Positions 35,231 through 45,987 of a DNA stretch of 64,000 nucleotides are shown piece by piece. The translations under genes were made by a program, and so were the position numbers. Source of the DNA: Ascochyta rabiei (taxonomy: Eukaryota > Ascomycota > Dothideomycetes > Pleosporales > Didymellaceae); NCBI RefSeq assembly GCF_004011695.2, contig NC_082407.1:186001-250000 (forward strand). The letters run 5' to 3'. Within the stretch, counting starts at the first letter, position 1, and the number at the start of each line of letters is the position of its first letter. The notes under the pieces were generated by a model that saw only the letters and a list, made by a program, of their open reading frames with translations, ran no database searches and was not told where the DNA came from.

Positions 35231-36002
35231 GGCTGGATTGGTTATGTGGAATTGGTGATCTTAGTAGTCCAGTCCTGCGGTGCGTGAATTCGTGTGTTCT
35301 AAACGGCAGAACATTAAAGTTGAGCTTGTCTTAAGTATGTCCATCAGGCCGGGACATCAACAGACAATGTGGCTGAGCTGTGAGAGCGAAGTGTGCTGTC
35401 TTCTTTGTTAGACAAATTGGGGCGAAAACAAAGAGCAGAAAACGAGAGTGATGAAATGGAGTTAGTGAACCTTAAAGGAATAAAGGAAGAAGGCACCAGA
35501 CTCATGTCGCGAGTATTATGATTCCTAAATAATTACTTAGATGATGACGATGTAAGGGTGATGGTGGAGGTAGTGCGATTTTATGTCAGCACCCTGAGAC
35601 AAAGGTTTTGGGCTGGTAGAGGGCTCAGCGTGTCGTTGCACGATCCCTGCTAGAGATAATAAAGAGACCTGGACCTCGTCCTCCACTAAGATAACTCACA
35701 GCGAAGCGATGCCAAGATGCTGTTTTAGGGACGTCCGCGCGCAGGGGCTAGAGATGTTAAAAGAGCACCCTTTGTTCGGATCCACCGTAACTCCACAGCC
35801 AATGCAACAATGCTTAGGCGACGTTTCAAGGGCACAGTGCGTGCGTCCACACTAAGGAGAGCAGCAACCGTAGTCGTGGCGGCTGCTTCTGACGTAGAAA
35901 AGGCAGCTTGTCCGCCTTAATAGGATGGGTAGACGTAGTGGCGGCGAAGTACAGTGTGCCGCCATCCTGCCTTCCGTTAGCGGCAGCTATAGTTAAACCA
36001 TA
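35231..36002. other. upstream region of the membrane protein gene, unique DNA
   Basis: Presumably holds the leftward promoter of the gene starting at 35230. I see no unmistakable TATA box, and the competing open frames at 35826-36143 partly lie in the adjacent element. Ends at the TA target (36001-36002). Confidence 0.4.
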
Positions 36003-38129
36003 CCATGTCCGTGCGCGTGATGCACGGATTCGCGTGATGCACGCCAGCACCAAATCACACCAAAACAGGGTAAGGCTATTAAGCCACCCACAACAGCTAT
36101 TATTACAAGAAACTAAGGTGTTGTAGTAATTAATTGCTTGCAAAAAAGATGTACTATTTAAATTTTGCTAGTAGTCTAACGTTGCGGCCACGTGTTGTAG
36201 TTTTAGGTAGAGGAGATAGGGGCCGCGCTGCAGGACTACCATCACCAATATTACTATTTTAACTACGTTTTTAACGCTTTTTTAGCTAGGTTACTTATAA
36301 AGCTTTTTTCTTCTCCTTTTAGGATAGTTATATAGCTTTTATAGTGTTACGCTCTTGTTATTAACGTTGCTTTTTAGCCTGCTGTTTGGCTTTTTAGATT
36401 GCTGCCTTATCCTTCTCCTTCTCTTACACCTTCTTAGCCACCTCTCTTGCTACACGCTTCTCCTCCTTCTCCTTCTCCTTAACAAGCTTCTTAGCGGCTG
36501 CTACTTCCTTATTAGTCGCTTTTCTAAGCCTCTCCTCTCTCTCCTCTTATTATTTTATCCTTTTATAGAAGCGTGCTTCTCTTACTTTTAAAGGAGACTA
36601 AAACACAGTACTACTATAGTATTCCTCCTGTTGTTGTAGATCTAAGGTTTTGTTCTTCTTCTTATGCTTCTTCTGCGTCTTTAACGTCTTTTTAAGGCTA
36701 TCTACCTTGTGTTAGAAGAGTAAGGCTTTAACTGAAATATAGTGGATTAATTGTCCTATCTTTTTAGTGTTACTGCTGCCCTAATCTTTAGCAACACGCT
36801 GCAACAACAACTTTATTTTAAGCTAATCTTTGTTACTGTAAACAGAGGATAAGCTCTTATCTAAATCTAAGGTCTCTAGTGTTTTAACAAAGTAGTAGAG
36901 GATAATATTAGGTTTAAGTAGTTCTATACCTGTTGCCTTAAAGGACTTAAGTATTAGCTTTTCTATAAAGCTACTTACCTATACCTGCTAGAATAGTTAA
37001 AAGAAGTCTACTCTTATAATTAATAACTTATTTTAAGACTTATAGATCTATATTGTAAGTGCTTTTAAGTATACTATTAATAGAGGTTTAAACAGCACTA
37101 CATTAAGTAGTTAAAGTGTCTAAGTTAAGTAAGGAGGTAACACAGCTAGGAGTATACTGTTATTGTTATAATAGTTAATAAAATCTATTGTAACGTGTGA
37201 TCTATAGCTATCTAAGATTAATAGCCGCTATTAGCTTTGTGCCTTGTCCTTAGTGTAGCAATTAAACACCTGTTTAAGCTAGGCAAGGCCTATATCCCTA
37301 TTTAACCACCCTAAGGTAGGTAATGTAACTATTACAGAGTGTACCCCTAGTTTAATTTCAGCTACCTAGCCTAATTTGATAGTGTTTTTAGAGGACTTGT
37401 AGATAAGGCCTAGTAGCACTACTAATCTATTAGTATATACACATGCTATAAGCGTCTACTAATCCTAATTACTATCTTAGATAGATAATTTAACCTCTTC
37501 CTTTATCTATATACGCTTGCTAAAGACGTGTTTTATTCTACCTGTAACCCTAATTATAAAGCCCTTCTTATCTATATTGTATGTGTAGCAACTCTTAATA
37601 GAGTATTTAGAGATTTTGTGCTGTAGTAGGTTAAAGTAGAGCGTATATTTATTATAGGAATTAGCGTTATAATATAGTTAATCTATCCTAGTAGGTAACA
37701 TAAGATAAGATAGATAGAGTACTTGTTAATAAAGCAGGTAACCTAGCTCTTAGAGACTAGATTTTGAGCTACTAGCAACGCGAAATTCTGGATTATCTCT
37801 CTAGTAGGTAGTAAGTAACAGGTATTAAGTAATTCTATATACTTTATAAGCTCTATCTCCTGTTATAGCATTAACTGTTGCTAGTTAATATTCTTATTAA
37901 TAGGAGCTGCGTAAATAGCTTAGTGCCTTTGTAATAATGTAGATCTTATAATACTGTGTTTTTTTGCAACTGCTGTATACGTGAATTGTTCGCCTAGCTT
38001 TAGAGCATCTATCTCTGCAAGGGCAGCCTCTATTAACATTGTGGCGTTGAGTTGTGGTATTAAGGAGGTTGGTGTATTTTGGTGATCGTGTGCATCACGC
38101 GAATCCGTGCATCACGCGCACGGACATGG
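36003..38129 (-). mobile_element. Fot1/pogo-type DNA transposon, element 2 (variant TIR)
   Basis: A 2127-bp element between TA at 36001-36002 and 38130-38131. The inverted ends begin CCATGTCCGTGCGCGTGATG and match for at least 41 bp. They share the outer 12 bp (one change) and the GGAKTC linker with elements 1 and 3, but the doubly repeated core is CGCGTGATGCACG (positions 12-24 and 29-41, period 17) instead of GCGCAACNACC. The interior from about 36060 to 37890 is close in sequence to element 1. Confidence 0.92.
36154..38039 (-). pseudogene. Fot1/pogo DDE transposase with divergent N-terminus (element 2)
   Basis: The minus-strand frame can be read from ATG 38039 (MLIEAALAEIDALKLGEQFT) to TAG 36154-36156 with many RIP stops. 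From about 37890 leftward (start of the NINQQ-L block) it aligns closely with element 1 through the catalytic domain and the Lys-rich tail. N-terminal to that point (37892-38039) the protein differs: FTYTAVAKKHSIIRSTLLQRH here against LVYQHFTTRFSVNYVTLAQRH-like sequence in element 1 (reading its TAG codons as Gln). The N-terminus of pogo transposases binds the terminal repeats, so this difference matches the different TIR core. Not functional. Confidence 0.85.
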
Positions 38130-38313
38130 TAGTGCGCAGTAGCAGTTGTCAGATGTCGGTCAGCGCTCTCGTTAACAAAGTGCAAGTGCTCAGGTAAAGA
38201 TCGACAGGTACGTGGATGTTGGCGCAGGGAGGACCAACGCGCTACTGGTAGCGCGACCCACCGAATGTTACAGTACCCGGCGCTTACCCCGTGTTCTCAG
38301 CGTTTTCTCTGCA
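38130..38313. other. short unique spacer
   Basis: GC-balanced sequence between pogo element 2 and the inverted-repeat unit; nothing recognised. Confidence 0.5.
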
Positions 38314-38819
38314 GGACACGCTTGAGCTGACCAACGCTAAGAGCTCAACCTTGCCTTGTCAGCTGCACCTAACCAACGCTAGGCATTATCTTCTAAACCT
38401 ATATAGAAGATGATATAAATATGTTAGGATCATATTTACAACAAAATCTCAGGGTTAGAGTTAGTTTAAGGTTAGAGTTAGCTTAAGGTTGGGTGTCAGG
38501 ACACGGCTCTGCCCACCGTGCCAAGCATCCTCCAAACGGTAGCAATGCTCGCTCAGATCGTGAGCCTGTGGCTAGAACAGTACTTATTTGCCATACCAGG
38601 TCAGAGGTGGGCACTGCCACATGCCGGAGGCTGAGTCATTGCCGGAGCCTGACATTAGCGTTATTCTTAATTTAGGGTTATCTAAAATCTTTTTTTTTTA
38701 ATGTCATTAAGTGTAGTGGCTATAAAGATTTAAATTTTAGTGATCTTGCGTGTTGCTTAGACTAAGTCGGTAAGTTGGTGGTCAGGTCAGCTTTAGCGTT
38801 GGTCAGCTCAAGTGTATCC
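38314..38819. repeat. 506-bp unit bounded by 27-bp inverted repeats, with TTAGGG-like interior
   Basis: Arms at 38314-38340 and 38793-38819 match at 25 of 27 positions (core CTTGAGCTGACCAACGCTAA). No target duplication is visible next to the arms. Inside, 38451-38492 is a run of degenerate AGGGTTAGAGTTAG/AAGGTTAG units that resemble telomere repeats, and 38625-38660 repeats TGCCGGAGSCTGA. It could be a non-autonomous DNA element or a rearranged subtelomeric piece. Confidence 0.5.
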
Positions 38820-39235
38820 TCATTTCCTCTGCACTCGTCCCAGCAGCTACTATCTAGGTTCTTAATTGTGACCATGTGACGTGCGTGCTTTACTCTATTC
38901 ATTGATTGGTGAGAGGTAGACCGGACCAAAACATCAAGCTGTGGCATAGCTCCAAGTCTCTCGACTGCATGAGCATTGCTGCAGCCGCAGACCCGTACCA
39001 TCTGCCAGATACAGGCGTGCGCAGAGCCATGGCAAAAAAACTTACTCCGTGTTGAGAGCGACCATCAGCTCAGCCTGCCGCCGCAGTGTCTATCGAGAGC
39101 ATCCCGCGCGTCTGAGCAGAACGCGCTCGTGATTCATCCCTCACGGCGGCCATAGTGCTGGTCAACCAGAATCCATCGCTGTAGTCACCGTCTCGGAGGA
39201 ATATAAGTCGGACAGCCAAACAGCTAGATCAGAAA
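38820..39235. other. unique DNA, nothing recognised
   Basis: Contains part of a 79-codon minus frame (38762-39001) that overlaps the inverted-repeat arm; not supportable as a gene. Confidence 0.4.
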
Positions 39236-39778
39236 TCAGCCGAGGATAACGTTCTTTGTCCGTGGGGTTCGCGCTCGTGGAAGTCTTAATAAGCTCTCCC
39301 TTACCGCGGGTCGTGCGATATATGGTAAAGGAAGTATCAAAAGGCAGTGCATCCTCCTCAGGCCGTCTATTAGGCTTTGGTACGGTAGGTCGAACACAAG
39401 CACAACCTTGACAGCGTCCTTCTTCTTGGACAAATCGAGATACTGCGAGGCTTTCTCCGCAAGGGATGCCGTGCCTTAAGAGTACCCAACCTTAATAATG
39501 GAACGGAACCCTCGTACCCGATTATACAGAAAACCGCCGTCAGGTTTAAAAAATCATACTACTACCGCTATCTCTGACAAGAGAACTAGCTTTTTTGTAG
39601 GTGTATCTTTGAACATCTTAAGGCAACCAGCAATGTCGCAGATATCTGGGTTGATCCTAGCGTCTATTGTGTTGCTAAAAGTGAAGCTTAAGTCTTGCTC
39701 AAGTGTGGTGCGCAGGTCGTGACTGAAGCTTTTGTTAAGATTGCTAGTTATCCTAATACTAAGAGTATTTTTCGACAA
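39236..39778 (-). pseudogene. decayed gene resembling fungal PD-(D/E)XK (Uma2-like) family proteins
   Basis: One minus-strand frame is readable over about 181 codons, interrupted by TGA near 39554 and TAA near 39480. After the first stop it reads KPDGGFLYN, then RSIIKVGYS, then a stop, then LAEKASQYLDLSKKKDAVKV continuing VLVFDLPY. The pattern 'hhhE-V-x-YS...L...A..YL......VKVVL' is what I associate with the uncharacterised Uma2-like nuclease-fold proteins common in Pleosporales repeats; the Glu of that motif reads Lys here, as a G-to-A change would give. The family call is from memory of the motif only. The copy is certainly broken. Confidence 0.42.
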
Positions 39779-39920
39779 TAATATTGCAGGGAGAAACTAG
39801 TTAGAGCAAACGTTAGACTGCACGAAGCTCTAGAGTGGTAGGATCTACTAAAAAGTGCCCCTGGAGCTGTGTGTACTCGTTAAGTGTAAGATTAAATAAA
39901 GGGTAATATAATTAGCATAG

Positions 39921-40397
39921 ATGCGTAAGGCTAAGGCATATGCACGGATAATTGCTAAGCTAATTAAGCTCTAACACCTCTCGCTTGTCTTTGGCGAAGG
40001 GCAGAACGTCAGTGTTCTGGGGGCAACTAAGGAGAGGGAATCTCTCACTCGTAAGCTAGAAGGCCTTCTCAACGACATTTTCAACAACCTCTAAGTTTGC
40101 GTTAGACTCTTCTACATGGATGGAGGCAGTGTAGAACACTTCAATATAACGACAAATTGCCCAATATTAGCGTTGTGCTAATACTTCAAAGACTGCATGC
40201 GTAAGGATCTTAAGGCGTTTAGACAGCGCATCTTAAGGGAGCCATTTTCCGCGCGACAGAGGGTTGAAATGCATTATGCTAATCGGCTAGAGATCCTGTT
40301 CTTATTGAGGCCTACCACAATACTAAAAGCATCCGCTGTACAGCGCTCTCTCAATAAAGCCTGCAAAAGTCTGCGAAATGTCAAAATTTTGAGCTGA
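39921..40397 (+). pseudogene. decayed hypothetical gene with three TAA codons
   Basis: One plus-strand frame of 159 codons from ATG 39921 to TGA ending 40397, broken only by three TAAs. Each follows a C (CTC TAA, CTC TAA, TGC TAA), as CAA-to-TAA changes would. The segments are protein-like: GEGQNVSVLGATKERESLTR, then FYMDGGSVEHFN, then FKDCMRKDLKAFRQRILREP and a basic Leu-rich end. No family recognised. It lies 142 bp from, and faces away from, the decayed PD-(D/E)XK-like gene. Confidence 0.45.
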
Positions 40398-41001
40398 GTG
40401 TTCCATCTACGACATTCAAGATTATGAAAACGTAAATCAATTCAGCGTTGAGAGTGTCACACTACGGTCGTTCTGCGCAAATGGTGTCAACGAGGTACTT
40501 ACTCATTACTTGACCGAGAAAAGGAAAGTCTCGTCCGGTCCTTGCGGACTGGGGGAGGATGTGGCGCGCGCAAGGGCAGCTGACCGAGGCTTGGCACGCT
40601 GCACGCAGATTCAGGCAGCCTCGAGAGCCGCAACCCTCGCATCTCTCGCATCTGCCTGCCAGCACCTCCCCGCCCACATTCACCACCACACGGAAAGACT
40701 GTGCAGATGCGCATGTACTTCTCGCCCGTGATACACAGAACAAGCAGCAACGATTGATGATGTTGCTTGATGGATACAAGACAAGCCAAGCCACACAAGC
40801 GCCTTGCGCAGATGCAGCACCTCCACCTGCGCAATGAACCTGGCCAAGGACGGAGAAAGCAACACCGCTGACGCTCGAGATGACGCGCTATCCTATGACT
40901 TCCGGAGCCCCCGGCTGCATGGCCGTCCAGGCGAAGAATACCTACAGACTTCGACCCTCGCTTACGCTGTTACCAGCCTAACACCATCCACGTGAAGTCT
41001 A
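40398..41001. other. unique GC-rich DNA, no supportable gene
   Basis: Open frames of 73-111 codons on both strands cover 40462-40995; none has a recognisable domain. Ends at the TA target of element 3 (41000-41001). Confidence 0.4.
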
Positions 41002-41079
41002 CCGTGTCCGTGCGCGCAACAACCAGAGTCGCACAACGACCAAATCATCACAACTACACTATACTTTAACGCGTTATAA

Positions 41080-42979
41080 CTTAATAACTATAGCAGCTAT
41101 TAATAAAGCGCTTGCAGTAATTAATGTGCTAAAACTAGGCAAAAAACTTGTGTATTAGCATTTTGCTACTAGGTTTAGCGTTAACTACGTAACTCTAGCT
41201 TAGAGACACAAGCACGTTTAGGACTCCTAGGAGACTAAGGACATTAACTAGCAACGTTTAACGCTATAACAGGAGATAGAGCTTATAAAGTATATAGAGT
41301 TACTTAGTACTTATTACTTACTACCTACTAGAGAGATAATCTAGAATTTTGCGTTGCTAGTAGCTTAAAATCTAGTTAGTAAGAGCTAGGTTACCTGCTT
41401 TATTAACAAGTACTCTATCTATCTTATCTTATGTTACTCTACTAGGATAGATTAACTATATTATAACGCTAATTCCTATGATAAATATACGCTCTACTTT
41501 AACCTACTACAGTATAAAATCTCTAAATACTCTATTAAGGGTTGCTACATATATAATATAGATAAGAAGGGCTTTATAATTAGTATTATAGGTAGGATAA
41601 AATATATATTTAGTAAGCGTATATAGATAAAGAGAGAGATTAAAGCATCTATCTAGGATAGTAACTAAGCTTAGCAGACGCTTATAGCGTGTGTGTGTGG
41701 TAATAGAACAGTACTACTACTAGGCATTATCTATAAGTTAGCTAACGCTAGCATTAAATTAGACTAGGTAGCTGAAATTAAGCCAGGAAAACACTCTATA
41801 ATAGTTATATTATCTCTCTTAGGGTGGACAAATAGGGATATAGGCCTTACCTAGCTTAAGTAGGTATTTAATCGCTACACTAAGGAGAAAGCATAAAGAA
41901 AGTAGAGGCTTTTAATACTAGATAGCTATAGATCCTATATAATAATAGACTTTATTAAGTACTATAATAACTACAAGATCCTTCTAGCTGTCCTTCCCCC
42001 TTACTTAACCTAAACGCTCTAGCTGCTTAATATAGTGCTGTTTAAGCCTCTATTAATAGTGTACTTAAAAGAAGTTATAACACACATCTATAAGGCTTAA
42101 AATAACGCACCTATTACTAGAGCAGACTTCTTCTGCCTATTCTAGCTAGCGTAGATGTGTAGCTTTACTAAAAAGCTAATACTTAAGTCCTTTAAGGCAA
42201 CAGGTATCTATATACTTAATCCTAACATTATCATCTACTGCTTTATTAAACTACTAGAGAGCTTAGATTTAGATAGGTCCTTATTTTCTGTTTATAGCAA
42301 CAAGGATTAGCTTAAAATAGAGACGTTGTTGTAGCGTGTAGTTAAAAACTAGAGTAAGAGTAATATTAAAAAGATAAGACAATTAATCTACTATATCTTA
42401 GTTAAAACCTTACTCCTCTAGTATAAGATAGATAGCCTTAAAAAGACTCTAAAGATATAGAAGAAGCATAAAAAGAAGAGTAAAACCTTAGACTTGTAGT
42501 AACAGCAGGAGTACTATAGTAGTGCAGTGTTCTAGTTACCTAGAAAGGTTAATAAAGCACGCTTCTGTAAGTAAGTTAGACAACGTAAGAAGAAGGAGGA
42601 GAGGCTTAGAAAAGCTACTAGTAAGGAAGTAGCAGCTGCTAAGAAGCTAGTTAAGGAGAAGAAGAAGAAGGAGAGGCGTGTAGTGCAAGAGGCAGCTAAG
42701 GTAGTACATAAGAAGGAGAAGGCTAATACAGTAAATTAGAAGGCTAAACAGGAGGCTAAAAAGCAGTGTTAATAATAAGAGCTTAACGCTATAAAAGCTA
42801 TATAATTACCTTAAAAGAGTAAAAAGAAAGCTTTATAAGCAACCTAGCTAAAAAAGTATTAAAAATATAGTCCTAGGGATAATGTTAGTAGTTGTAGTCT
42901 CCTATTGCCGTCACTAGCTCCCCTACTTAAAACCACATCACGTAGCCGCAACGTTAAGTTACTAGCTAAATTTAAATAG
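41080..42979 (+). pseudogene. Fot1/pogo DDE transposase (element 3), the most readable copy of its family
   Basis: One frame with many TAG/TAA codons ends at TAG 42977-42979. Readable blocks: N-terminal LKLGKKLVY; NFALLVA and SIYLILCYSTRID before the catalytic core; YIYNIDKKGFIISIIGRIKY (first Asp); RLLILDSYRSYIIIDFIKYY (second Asp); ILLAVLPPYLT and LLNIVLFKPL; ATGIYILNPNIII; and a Lys/Glu-rich coiled tail (KEVAAAKKLVKEKKKKERR). Pogo/Fot1 enzymes cut and paste the element at TA. All the damage is RIP-type. The start codon is not certain because the first codons are degraded. Confidence 0.87.
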
Positions 42980-42998
42980 TACATCTTTTATATAAGTA

Positions 42999-44861
42999 AC
43001 CTACTCCACAGGTGAGCGGATCAAACGGGTGAGCGGATCACTCTGCCAAGACCACACTAAACCTCCACCTTACCACGCAATGCCTTAACAACAATATCAA
43101 TCTACGCCCTTAAGAGAAGCTGCGATACAGCTTGCGCTCTAGGCAATTAAATAAGACACAATACTTACCCTGTAATACGCTGCAGCTATATATAACGCAC
43201 CTTACAGCATACTACACGCTTAATACACAGGACAACCTACATAAGCTGATTGTACGCCAGTTTAACAGATTATAGACCAGACTAAGGAGGACGTGATTGC
43301 TAAGTACATCCTTAAGCTAGATATACAAGGATTTGCCCCTTAGCTAGCTGCTGTAGCTAATATAGCTAATTCTTTGCGTGCTAAGCGTAATATAGGCTAT
43401 GTTAGTATAAACTGGCCTAACATGTTTGTTAAGCGCCGCCCTAACCTTAAAGTAAGGTTTAATCGCAAGTACAACTACAAGAGAGCCCTCTGTAAGGATC
43501 TAGAGATTATTAGGGGCTGGTTTAGGCTTGTAGCAAATGTCAAAGCTAAGTATAGCATCTAGGACAATAACACATACAACTTTAATAAGACAGGCTTTAT
43601 AATAGGCTAGATATTAACAGGAGTAGTTGTTACAGGCTTAGAGCGTTAAGGACAGCTAAAGGCAGTGCAGTAGGGTAATTAAGAGTAGACAACGGTTATA
43701 TAGGGCATTAATAGCACAGGGTAGGCTATTCTACCCTTTATTATCTTTAAAGGCTGCAACCACCTCTCTGCCTGGTACAAAGAGGACAATCTGCCCTATG
43801 ACTAGGTTATTGGAGTCTCTAAGAACAGATGGACTACTAACAAGCTTAGTCTGGACTGGTTAAAGCACTTTAATGCCTATACAAAGACGCGCACCTAAGG
43901 AGTACACTAGCTGCTCCTTATTAACAGCTACAAGAGCCACAACTCCCTTAACTTCTAACAATACTGTAAGGAAGCAAAGATTGTTACACTGTGTATGCCT
44001 CTACACTTATCTCACCTCTTACAACCACTAGATATAGGTTGTTTTACCCCTCTAAAGAAGGTATATAGGCGCTATGCCAAGAATCTTATACATAACTACA
44101 TTACTTATATTACTAAAACTAAGTTCCTACTATACTTTATAGACGCCTATAAGGAGACATTTACTTCTAGCAATATCTAAGAAGGCTTCTAAGGCGCTGG
44201 AATAGTCCCCCTTAACCCAGAACAGGTTATAATGGGTCTTGATGTCCGCCTACGTACCCTACCGCTACCTACTGTAGAAGATAAGCCCTAGCAGTCCTAA
44301 ACCCCAAGCACTACCCTGCAATTAGGGTCGCAATTAACTCTAGTTTAAGAGAGGATTTAAAGGCATGCAAGCAGCTTACTAACTTTAATAGTTAAGGCCT
44401 TTAAAAAGCTTGCTAAAGGCGCAGCTATAGTAGCGCACAAGCTAGTGTTAGCTTAAAGGGAGATTACTAGGCTTCAAGCAGCAAATAAGGCTGCTACGTA
44501 ACGTAAATCGCATAAAAGAAAGCAATTACAGCAGGAGAGAGTCCTAACAGCTAAGGAAGGCCTTTAATTAACTACTCTAACTGAGTTTAGGGCGCGTAGT
44601 AATAGTAAGAAGGCAAAGAAGCAAGTGCGCGCTAAAGGAGGGGAAGTAACCTAAAGACGCTGTACAAAGTGCTACAATGTTAGACATAACTTACGTACAT
44701 ATAAGAAGGCTGTAGAAGATGTTTCTAAATAATATTATGTACTGCACTACTGTATACAAGGCTAAAGTGGGCTAATGCGAGCTATAATAGGGTAGAGATT
44801 TGGTGTGGTCTTGGCAGAGTGATCCGCTCACCCGTTTGATCCGCTCACCCGTGGAGTACGT
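42999..44861 (+). mobile_element. pogo-type DNA transposon, family 2 copy A, nested in element 3
   Basis: 1863 bp between TA at 42997-42998 and 44862-44863. The right end read inward is ACGTACTCCACGGGTGAGCG; the left end has ACCTACTCC, one change. The core GGTGAGCGGATCA is repeated at positions 13-25 and 30-42 (period 17). Copies B (49577-51439) and C (49451-58281, split) belong to the same family; A and B have exactly the same length. Confidence 0.94.
43080..44732 (+). pseudogene. pogo-family transposase with C-terminal zinc knuckle (copy A)
   Basis: One 1653-nt frame from ATG 43080 to TAA 44730-44732, no frameshifts, RIP stops only. It contains LREAAIQLAL at the N-terminus; a CENP-B-like DNA-binding region around RAKRNIGYVSINWPNMFVKR; the catalytic region with YNFNKTGFIIG (first motif: the Asp expected before K/E-x-GF reads Asn), LLLINSYKSHNS (second motif: the Asp expected reads Asn), LSHLLQPLDIGCFTPLKKVY (third motif); and a C-terminal C-x2-C-x4-H-type knuckle (RRCTKCYNVRHNLRTYK). 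Asp-to-Asn is a G-to-A change, so RIP could have caused both losses. The zinc knuckle is common in fungal pogo transposases. Confidence 0.9.
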
Positions 44862-44995
44862 TAATTAATTAGTACTACACTATAAAATTATAAAATAATA
44901 GCTGTTGTAGGTGGCTCTATAGCCTTATCTAATTTTAAGCATTAAGGTGGTTTTCGGTCGTTGCGCGACTCCGGTCGTTGCGCGCACGGACACGG

Positions 44996-45901
44996 TAGTG
45001 CCCTCGCTAGTCCTCACAACATGCCGATTTTCTTACTTGCGTCGAGTGTTGGAAACATTACCACTGGCCACAAAGACTTCCGGTCACCAACACACCAGCG
45101 CACGCTTGTTGTACCTTGCAGACGGCGGCGCCGATCCAGCCTCAGCAGCCTCATGTTGGACCGCGCTAGACAGCCTCGCTACCCCGCTCGAGTCTACTTC
45201 TCTGCAGCCTCCCATCCCCAATTTGGCATCTCAGCTTTGTTCAACCCCGCTGGTAAGCGCGCTTTTCTCGAAAGGGTCGGACCGGTGTCTCGCAACCAAC
45301 CGCTGTTGGCCAGATTTACACGTTTTGGGTTGAACCCTCACGTTCTGGATCCAAATTCCACGTTTTGGGAGCCACGTGCCGTTGCCTGTTCGCCCGTTCC
45401 CCTCTGACCTCTATCCAACTCGTGCACGCAAGATGGATCACCTTAAACCTCCTAGGACCAGGGTACCGTCTCTGTCTGTTTGTTGCTGAATCGACAACTC
45501 CAAATCCAACAAGAAGCCTGGACGGTGACTGAGGAGTTCATCGGTCATGGCGATCATGCGCTTAATTCCCTAAGCTTCTGGCCTATGTGACGCCTCTCCA
45601 GATCGCCTAATGCTTAGCGAGAGCCGTCTACTCAAGCGAGACTTCTTTTGGTGTACACGGCTCCGGACCTCCACGGTGGGGCAGCTGAGCTGTGAAGCCC
45701 CGCAGAGCACAATTCCTCGCGGGGCGTCCGTGTGCCTCTTACAACGGCTGAGATAGCTGCTCTGACTATGCCGCAGCGGGATGACCATGAGTACGCTTCA
45801 GCAAGCCCTGGACCTTGCGTGCTTTGGTTCCATTGGTATACGGCGGTCAAGATGTAGAAGTCCTCGGTGTCACCGCTTTTGTACACGAGCCGAGAGTCAA
45901 G
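44996..45901. other. unique GC-rich DNA upstream of the secreted-protein gene
   Basis: Long frames at 44947-45407 (plus) and 45570-45886 (minus) partly lie in the transposon end and lack motifs. At 45310-45372 there are three degenerate CACGTTYTGGR repeats 21-31 bp apart. Not supportable as genes. Confidence 0.4.
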
Positions 45902-45908
45902 TATAAAG
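45902..45908 (+). promoter_or_regulatory. TATA-like box of the secreted-protein gene
   Basis: TATAAAG lies 80 bp before ATG 45988, at the usual distance for a fungal TATA box plus a short leader. No competing ATG lies between them in the transcript direction. Confidence 0.5.
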
Positions 45909-45987
45909 ACGGTTCACCCTGAGGGCTTCATCCAGCACGTCCAACAAAATTTTCACACTGTTCATCCAGAAGGTCAATCCCGTCAGC

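Larger units (their letters stand above)
41002..44995 (+). mobile_element. Fot1/pogo-type DNA transposon, element 3, interrupted by pogo A
   Basis: Outer element between TA at 41000-41001 and 44996-44997, with the same TIR as element 1 (CCGTGTCCGTGCGCGCAAC and the second core in both ends). Removing the nested 1863-bp element and its duplicated TA leaves about 2129 bp, the length of element 1. The transposase is on the plus strand, opposite to elements 1 and 2. The nested element entered close to the 3' end, just after the transposase stop codon. Confidence 0.93.

Noticed and set aside
45310..45372. CACGTTYTGGR repeats as transcription-factor sites
   Set aside because: Three degenerate units about 600 bp from the gene start. 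No known site matches and nothing links them to regulation.
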